In this document: positions 58,659 through 64,000 of the stretch, in pieces | How the letters are laid out: the number at the start of each line of letters is the position of its first letter | How positions within the stretch are numbered: the first letter of the stretch is position 1 | Origin: an uncultured Synechococcaceae cyanobacterium | GTDB lineage: Bacteria; Cyanobacteriota; Cyanobacteriia; PCC-6307; Cyanobiaceae | Direction: 5' to 3' | Assembly (NCBI GenBank): GCA_902634405.1 | Contig: CACPJY010000001.1 | Location: forward strand, 124,001-188,000 | DNA: 64,000 nt | Made by a program: the position numbers and the translations under genes | The notes under the pieces: model-generated | What the model was told of the DNA's origin: nothing | Database searches by the model: none | What the model saw: the letters and a program-made list of their open reading frames with translations, nothing else

Positions 58659-61478
58659 ATGAACAGCAATTCTGAACCCTTGCAGGGCAGCTTGTTTGAA
58701 GGAAGCAATAAAGACATAACTCATTCGCAAACCCCTAAACAAACTCCAACCCCCCCTGAAAAAGCTCTTTCCTGCGAAGCGTTGACCAAAGATGCAAAAA
58801 ACAGGCCTAGGCACCGAAAAACCGTTACAGAGACTGCAATAACTAATCATTCATCCAATCACAACGAAACTTTAAGAAACGAAGAAGAAGATCTACCTGC
58901 GTGGGCACATCACACTCTTGTCAATTTGGATGAGTTGACTCCTATGTTGCGACACTATGTCGAGCTAAAGATCTCTCACCCGAAAAGAATTTTGCTTTAC
59001 AGATTGGGTGATTTCTTTGAATGTTTCTTTGAAGATGCCATTCAGGTTTCTGATCTACTCGAATTAACCCTTACTGGAAAAGATGGTGGCAAAAAGATTG
59101 GCAGAGTTCCAATGGCAGGGATTCCACATCATGCTGCTGAAAGATATTGCGCAGAGCTGATAAAAAAAGGTCTAAGCGTGGCCTTATGCGATCAAATAGA
59201 AACGACCGCATCAAAAGGGAATCTCCTGAGGCGAGAGATAACAAGAATTCTTACTCCTGGAACAGTTCTAGAAGAAGGGATGCTCACAGCAAGACGGAAC
59301 AACTGGTTGGCGGCTGTCATCACTAACGAAAATAAAAGCATCGACTTATTTGAATGGGGTCTTGCTAGTGCTGATGTGAGTACTGGAGAATTTTTAGTCA
59401 CTCAAAGGCAAGGGAAAGAAGCCTTAAAGCATGAACTGGCAAATCTTCGAGCCGCAGAGGTGATTACAGCGAGATCTCTTGAAGCAAACAAACCTGATTG
59501 GTGCCCAGAACATATTCATCTAAACATGACTAAAAACACCCCATTTAGTGAACCTGAGGCTAAAAGCTCATTGTTGAAGCACTACGCACTAAGCACAATT
59601 GATGGACTAGGCCTACAGGAAAGTTCTTTGGCCATTCGAGCTGCAGGCGGATTACTTGCCTATTTACACGAAACCAACCCTATAGATGTCGAAACATTCC
59701 AAGAAACAAAAATTAAAATTCCACCTTTGGACCTACCTCGCAAAACGTTTGCAGATGATTGCTTAATCATCGATGCTCAAACCAGACGCAATCTTGAACT
59801 GACAGCAACCCAAAGAGATGGTCTTTTAGAAGGCTCACTATTGTGGGCAGTTGATAGAACACTTACGTCCATGGGTGGAAGGTGCCTACGCCGTTGGCTA
59901 GAAGCACCTCTAAACGAACCAGTTGAGATCCTTAATCGCCAAGGAGTTGTAACTACTCTCGTTAATAACAAAGTCCTTAGAAAAACAATACGAAGCCTTC
60001 TAAGGGCAATGGCAGATCTGGAACGATTAGCAGGGCGTGCAGGAGCTGGTCAAGCAAGTGCTCGTGACCTTATAGCAATTGCAGATGGGTTAGAACGCTT
60101 ACCAAGACTTTCAAGTAAAATTCACAATCTATTGGAAAGATATCCTGAATGGATGCAAGAATTAATTTCTTTAAATCCCAACCTCAATAAATTAGCCTCA
60201 CAAATCCGACATCAACTAATCAATAATCCACCTATAGCAATTACCGAAGGAGGCCTAATTCATGATGGGGTAGATCCTCTGCTAGATGGTCTCAGAAATC
60301 AACTTGATGATCAAGATGGCTGGCTAAAAAATCAGGAAAATGAAGAAAAAAAGAAAAGTAAAAATCCTAATTTAAAATTGCAATATCATCGAACTTTTGG
60401 CTATTTTTTATCCGTAACAAAAGCAAAAGCGAATCAAGTGCCTGATCACTGGATCAGAAGGCAAACTCTTACAAATGAAGAAAGATTTATAACACCTGAT
60501 CTAAAAAATCGTGAAGGTCAAATCATTCGAGCTAAGGCACTTGCTGCAGAAAGAGAATATGAAATATTCTGCAAATTAAGGAAAGAGGTTGGCAATAAAG
60601 CCACAGAACTTCGTAAAGCTGCTCGTGCAGTAGCAGGGCTAGATGCGCTTACTGGGTTAGCTGAAGTTGCGGCGACTTGCAAGTATTGTCCGCCACAAAT
60701 CATAGGGGGAGAGAATAACAATAGTGGTCGAAAAATTCAAATCAATGATTGCAGGCACCCTGTTGTCGAACAACTACTAGGGGAAGAAGAATATATCGCC
60801 AATGACATTGAATTAGGAAATGGAACTGATCTAATTATTCTTACTGGTCCAAATGCAAGTGGTAAAAGTTGTTTCCTAAGACAAATTGGATTGGTTCAAA
60901 TCCTAACGCAGATAGGAAGTTGGGTGCCTGCAAGAAATGCCAACATCAGCATTGCTGATCAAATTTTCACAAGAGTTGGCGCAGTAGATGATTTAGCTGC
61001 AGGCCAATCAACATTTATGGTTGAAATGGCAGAAACAGCTTTTATTCTAAATAATGCAACTCAAAACTCTTTAGTTCTGCTTGATGAAATAGGGAGAGGA
61101 ACTGCAACATTTGATGGCCTTTCAATTGCATTATCTGTAAGCGAATTCCTCGCTGAAAAACTTTTGTCTAGAACAATATTTGCAACTCATTATCATGAAT
61201 TAAATGCTCTCAGTAAAAGCCTAAATAATGTTTCAAATTTACAAGTATTAGTTGAAGAAACGGGAGATAGTCTTATTTTTTCCCATAAAGTTATCCCTGG
61301 TGGTGCCAGCAAAAGTTACGGGATCGAAGCCGCTCGTCTTGCCGGAGTTCCTATCAAAGTAGTTGAAAGAGCGCACAAAATACTGAAAAGTCTACAAGTA
61401 AAAGATAACAAGCCGATCAGAACATTATTACCTGAAAGAAACAAGCAAGGACAAGAGAGTAGGGAAGAAGCTGCTTAA
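58659..61478 (+). CDS. mutS: DNA mismatch repair ATPase MutS
   Basis: Recognises mismatches and signals repair. 939 residues from this start. Mismatch-binding domain I has [13 protein letters not shown] with the Phe-x-Glu motif; connector, lever and clamp domains follow; ATPase domain has Walker [10 protein letters not shown] (about 728-737) and Walker [16 protein letters not shown]. About 80 residues precede domain I: a Ser/Thr/Lys/Asn-rich, disordered-looking tail with QGSLF (residues 9-13), which fits the sliding-clamp-binding pattern. Alternative starts: ATG 58647 and GTG 58587. Confidence 0.95.
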   Translation: MNSNSEPLQGSLFEGSNKDITHSQTPKQTPTPPEKALSCEALTKDAKNRPRHRKTVTETAITNHSSNHNETLRNEEEDLPAWAHHTLVNLDELTPMLRHYVELKISHPKRILLYRLGDFFECFFEDAIQVSDLLELTLTGKDGGKKIGRVPMAGIPHHAAERYCAELIKKGLSVALCDQIETTASKGNLLRREITRILTPGTVLEEGMLTARRNNWLAAVITNENKSIDLFEWGLASADVSTGEFLVTQRQGKEALKHELANLRAAEVITARSLEANKPDWCPEHIHLNMTKNTPFSEPEAKSSLLKHYALSTIDGLGLQESSLAIRAAGGLLAYLHETNPIDVETFQETKIKIPPLDLPRKTFADDCLIIDAQTRRNLELTATQRDGLLEGSLLWAVDRTLTSMGGRCLRRWLEAPLNEPVEILNRQGVVTTLVNNKVLRKTIRSLLRAMADLERLAGRAGAGQASARDLIAIADGLERLPRLSSKIHNLLERYPEWMQELISLNPNLNKLASQIRHQLINNPPIAITEGGLIHDGVDPLLDGLRNQLDDQDGWLKNQENEEKKKSKNPNLKLQYHRTFGYFLSVTKAKANQVPDHWIRRQTLTNEERFITPDLKNREGQIIRAKALAAEREYEIFCKLRKEVGNKATELRKAARAVAGLDALTGLAEVAATCKYCPPQIIGGENNNSGRKIQINDCRHPVVEQLLGEEEYIANDIELGNGTDLIILTGPNASGKSCFLRQIGLVQILTQIGSWVPARNANISIADQIFTRVGAVDDLAAGQSTFMVEMAETAFILNNATQNSLVLLDEIGRGTATFDGLSIALSVSEFLAEKLLSRTIFATHYHELNALSKSLNNVSNLQVLVEETGDSLIFSHKVIPGGASKSYGIEAARLAGVPIKVVERAHKILKSLQVKDNKPIRTLLPERNKQGQESREEAA

Positions 61479-61486
61479 TGATGCTG

Positions 61487-62113
61487 TCACATTGCTGTGT
61501 TTAACAATGCATTTGCAACTGCTGCTACCGCAGAGGCACCACCCCTATTTCCATGCAACAAAATATAAGGTAAATCACTGTCAGCCAACAACTTCTTACT
61601 TTCCAAAACACCAATAAAACCAACTGGCATTCCAACGATCAAACTAGGAGGGGAAGCTCCATTGACTACTAAGTTCAACAAAGTTTTTAAAGCCGTTGGT
61701 GCACTCCCAATCAAAACCACTGGCGATTGCTGACCGTAAAATTGTCCTGATAAATCTTGCCATGCCAATTTCATCCCAATTGCAGATCTGGTAGAACCAG
61801 CAGCCGCATTGTCCGGAGCCCATTCAAGTACATTTTTTACAAGTGGTTGAAGTGTCCTAATTGCCATTGGTTTCACCGCCGCTGCTGCCATTGCTGTATC
61901 AGTGAGAATTGGGGCGCCTGCCTTTAAAGCTGCCAAACCTGATTCACATGAATTACTAGAAAACTGCAGCAATGAAACTAGCTCTAAATCTCCACTGCTA
62001 TGAATCAATCTTTCAAGAATTGTCTGCTGCAATGGCTTCAAACCAGTCTCCCCCAAGTGTTCCCGAATGAAACGGATACTTTCTTGAAAAATGGGGTGAT
62101 CATTAGTCGTCAA
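61487..62113 (-). CDS. cobH: precorrin-8X methylmutase
   Basis: A 208-residue enzyme of cobalamin (vitamin B12) synthesis that moves the methyl group from C11 to C12 to give hydrogenobyrinate. Signature blocks AGAPILTDTAMAAAAVKP, GSAPTALKTLLNLV and GMPVGFIGVLESKKLL, ending ILLHGNRGGASAVAAVANALL. Often called cobH or cbiC. Convergent with mutS (8 bp) and divergent from holA. The rest of the B12 pathway is not in the window. Confidence 0.93.
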   Translation of the reverse strand: MTTNDHPIFQESIRFIREHLGETGLKPLQQTILERLIHSSGDLELVSLLQFSSNSCESGLAALKAGAPILTDTAMAAAAVKPMAIRTLQPLVKNVLEWAPDNAAAGSTRSAIGMKLAWQDLSGQFYGQQSPVVLIGSAPTALKTLLNLVVNGASPPSLIVGMPVGFIGVLESKKLLADSDLPYILLHGNRGGASAVAAVANALLNTAM

Positions 62114-62177
62114 ATCTACTCAGCAGAAATCAGCTATACAGTCATCATCTATTAAAAAGATTCCTTCTTTCAACTCA

Positions 62178-63200
62178 ATGCCAATTCATCTGATATGGGG
62201 TGATGATTCTGCAAGCAAGGAAAGAGCTGTAGATAATTTAATCAATGAAGTAATTGATCCTGCATGGGGCACGATGAACCTCAGTCGCCTAGATGGGGGA
62301 GATCCAAATCAAGCGAAACAAGCTCTCGAGGAGGTCATCACGCCACCTTTTGGGAGCGGTGGAAGACTGGTGCTCCTTCAACAAAGTCCTTTTTGCAATG
62401 GTTGCACAAATGAGCTCGCTGAAAAATTTGAAGAAGCTATGAACCTCATTCCCCAAACAAGCCACTTGGTTTTAACTAATGACAAGAAACCTGATGGGAG
62501 ATTAAAAACGACCAAAAAAATCAAAAAACTTATGGAGGCAAATCAAGCTATCGAAACAACGTTTTTACTCCCACAGGTTTGGGATGGAGAAGGTCTCAAG
62601 CAATTAGTGAAAAGAACTGCGCAAGACCTAAGTCTTAATCTTGAGGAGGGGGCTATTACAGCATTAAGTGAGGCAATCGGTAATGACACTCTTCGACTGG
62701 AATCTGAACTGAAAAAGCTTGCGATTCATTCTAAAAGAAATCAAACTGATTCTGCATCTTTAATTACCTCAGAAGACGTAGATGCACTTGTCCAAGGAAA
62801 AACGACAAATAGTTTAAAAATCAGTGAATTTATCCTTGAAGGAAATACTGGGGAAGCAATCGCCCATTTCGATGCTCTTATAAAGAATGGAGAGCCCGCC
62901 CTTAGAATTATTGCAACACTAACTGGACAAATCAGAGGATGGTTATGGGTAAGTCTTTTCGAAAAGGAAGGAGAGCGAGATGTCAATGTGATTGCAAAAG
63001 CCGCTGGCATTAACAATCCAAAGCGAATATATGTGATGAGGAAACAACTCAGACAAAGACCTCCATCACTCTTCCTAAAAATGCTGAGCCAATTACTTGA
63101 AATAGAAGCTTCGCTAAAAAGAGGATCTCTCCCAAATGATGCTTTTCGCGATGGACTCCTAATCAAGCAACATGATGAATGGTCCCATTCATTGAAATAA
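62178..63200 (+). CDS. holA: DNA polymerase III delta subunit
   Basis: The clamp-loader wrench that opens the sliding clamp. 340 residues. Family blocks IHLIWGDDSASKERAVDNLI at the start, FGSGGRLVLLQQSPFCN, and the later helical domains (AIGNDTLRLESELKKLAIHSK; FLKMLSQLLEIEASLKRG). Weak sequence conservation is usual for delta. It is followed 24 bp later by lysC on the same strand. The plus-strand gene mutS lies close by, separated by cobH. Confidence 0.9.
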   Translation: MPIHLIWGDDSASKERAVDNLINEVIDPAWGTMNLSRLDGGDPNQAKQALEEVITPPFGSGGRLVLLQQSPFCNGCTNELAEKFEEAMNLIPQTSHLVLTNDKKPDGRLKTTKKIKKLMEANQAIETTFLLPQVWDGEGLKQLVKRTAQDLSLNLEEGAITALSEAIGNDTLRLESELKKLAIHSKRNQTDSASLITSEDVDALVQGKTTNSLKISEFILEGNTGEAIAHFDALIKNGEPALRIIATLTGQIRGWLWVSLFEKEGERDVNVIAKAAGINNPKRIYVMRKQLRQRPPSLFLKMLSQLLEIEASLKRGSLPNDAFRDGLLIKQHDEWSHSLK

Positions 63201-63224
63201 TCTGGCCCCTACACTCAAGCCTTA

Positions 63225-64000
63225 ATGGCATTACTTATTCAAAAATTTGGCGGGACTTCTGTCGGAAACGTAGAGAGAATCCTAGCTGTGGCTGAAAGAA
63301 TTGCAGCAAGCAAAGCCCTTGGTCACGACCTCGTAGTGGTTGTCTCCGCAATGGGTCATACAACTGATGAACTCACAAACCTTGCCAATTCAATAAGTCC
63401 AAACCCACCCCAAAGGGAATTGGATATGTTATTAGCAACTGGTGAGCAAGTATCCATAGCATTACTTGCTATCGCACTTAACAACTTAGGAATAAATGCA
63501 TTATCAATGACGGGATCGCAGGTTGGCATAGTCACAGAGTCCGCTCATGGCAAGGCAAGAATTCTTGACATAAGAACAGAAAGAATCAAACAACTTTTAA
63601 ACGAAGGATTAGTTGTTGTCGTTGCAGGATTTCAAGGGACAACCTTAAGCAGTAGAGGGACTGCTGAAATAACAACCCTGGGCAGAGGGGGGTCCGACAC
63701 ATCAGCAGTTGCGTTAGCAGCGGCCTTAAATGCAAACGCATGTGAAATTTATACAGATGTTCCAGGTGTCCTAACAACAGACCCTCGAAAAGTGGGAAAT
63801 GCCCAGCTCATGTCAGAAGTTAGTTGTGATGAAATGCTCGAACTCTCAAGTCTTGGTGCAGAAGTATTGCATCCAAGAGCTGTAGAAATCGCCAGAAACT
63901 ACGGCGTTACATTAGTTGTTCGCTCAAGCTGGACAGAAGACGAAGGCACGACACTTACAAGTGATGGTTCACGACCATTGACACAAGAGGGTCTTGAACT
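63225..64000 (+). CDS. lysC: aspartate kinase, N-terminal part (runs off window)
   Basis: Phosphorylates aspartate, the first step to lysine, threonine, methionine and diaminopimelate. The open frame begins ATG at 63225 and continues past the window end (258 complete codons seen). Kinase signature LIQKFGGTSVGNVERI (residues 4-19), GFQGTTLSSRGTAEITTLGRGGSDTSAVALAAAL, YTDVPGVLTTDPRKVGNAQ and LHPRAVEIARNYGV are all present. The ACT regulatory domains must lie beyond the edge. Confidence 0.95.
   Translation, partial: MALLIQKFGGTSVGNVERILAVAERIAASKALGHDLVVVVSAMGHTTDELTNLANSISPNPPQRELDMLLATGEQVSIALLAIALNNLGINALSMTGSQVGIVTESAHGKARILDIRTERIKQLLNEGLVVVVAGFQGTTLSSRGTAEITTLGRGGSDTSAVALAAALNANACEIYTDVPGVLTTDPRKVGNAQLMSEVSCDEMLELSSLGAEVLHPRAVEIARNYGVTLVVRSSWTEDEGTTLTSDGSRPLTQEGLE

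Noticed and set aside
62741-63166. Long minus-strand open frame opposite holA
   Set aside because: It is antisense to a well-supported gene, with a Ser/Pro/Phe-rich composition typical of shadow translation.

Overview
The window is cyanobacterial chromosome, almost certainly Prochlorococcus. Photosystem I PsaC, photosystem II PsbZ, the NDH-1 subunit NdhS and the response regulator RpaB sit among tightly packed housekeeping genes with short spacers, and base composition is moderately AT-rich. That composition and the many accessory sugar genes suggest a low-light-adapted lineage, but I cannot name the strain. There is no rRNA, insertion sequence, integrase, prophage or CRISPR array. Two tRNAs (Arg-CCT, Gly-GCC), the RNase P RNA and a TPP riboswitch are present.

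Layout. 0.1-6.2 kb: hydrolase, cation/proton antiporter, glycogen phosphorylase and two small unknown proteins. 6.3-8.5 kb: tRNA-Arg and rnpB back to back, then rnc, ndhS and rimM. 8.5-17 kb: manC, glmS, psaC, acpP-fabF, tkt and a UDP-glucuronate decarboxylase. 17-23.3 kb: thiC with its riboswitch, a translationally coupled ruvB / TPR / M20-amidohydrolase / small membrane protein series, then smpB and a pair of small unknown proteins. 23.3-31.4 kb: lysS, rpaB, mreBCD, ssb, dedA, ahcY, tsaE. 31.3-44.5 kb: a sugar kinase, mutY, hydrolase, group 2 sigma factor, mgtE, glutathione peroxidase, a crcB pair, gyrB, miaA, infC, a GntR regulator and cysE. 44.5-57.1 kb: secA, then a surface-sugar region (ABC exporter, sugar cupin, C-methyltransferase, UXS-like epimerase, Gfo/Idh oxidoreductase, rfbBDCA). 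57.1-64 kb: GNAT, tRNA-Gly, ribH, psbZ, mutS, cobH, holA and the start of lysC.

How the parts work together. Nucleotide-sugar supply is the strongest theme: ManC (GDP-mannose), GlmS (glucosamine-6-P), UXS (UDP-xylose), RfbABCD (dTDP-rhamnose) and the 49.8-53.5 kb set (probably a branched or modified sugar) could all feed an envelope polysaccharide, with the ABC protein at 47.8 kb as a candidate exporter. No glycosyltransferase lies in the window, so the assembly enzymes are elsewhere.

The most unusual DNA-level signal is a set of long hairpins inside coding sequence. A 42-bp palindrome (20-bp perfect arms) lies in frame inside glmS, a 31-bp one (14-bp perfect arms) lies in an unknown protein gene at 5.65 kb, and a near-perfect one (13-bp arms) lies in the 5' end of ruvB. 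In glmS one half matches what is usual for the protein family and the other half is its inverted copy, which suggests recent template-switch or inverted-duplication events. A terminator-like hairpin abutting the glmS start codon, overlapping divergent promoters between rnpB and tRNA-Arg, and mutually exclusive stems in the glgP leader are also worth checking.
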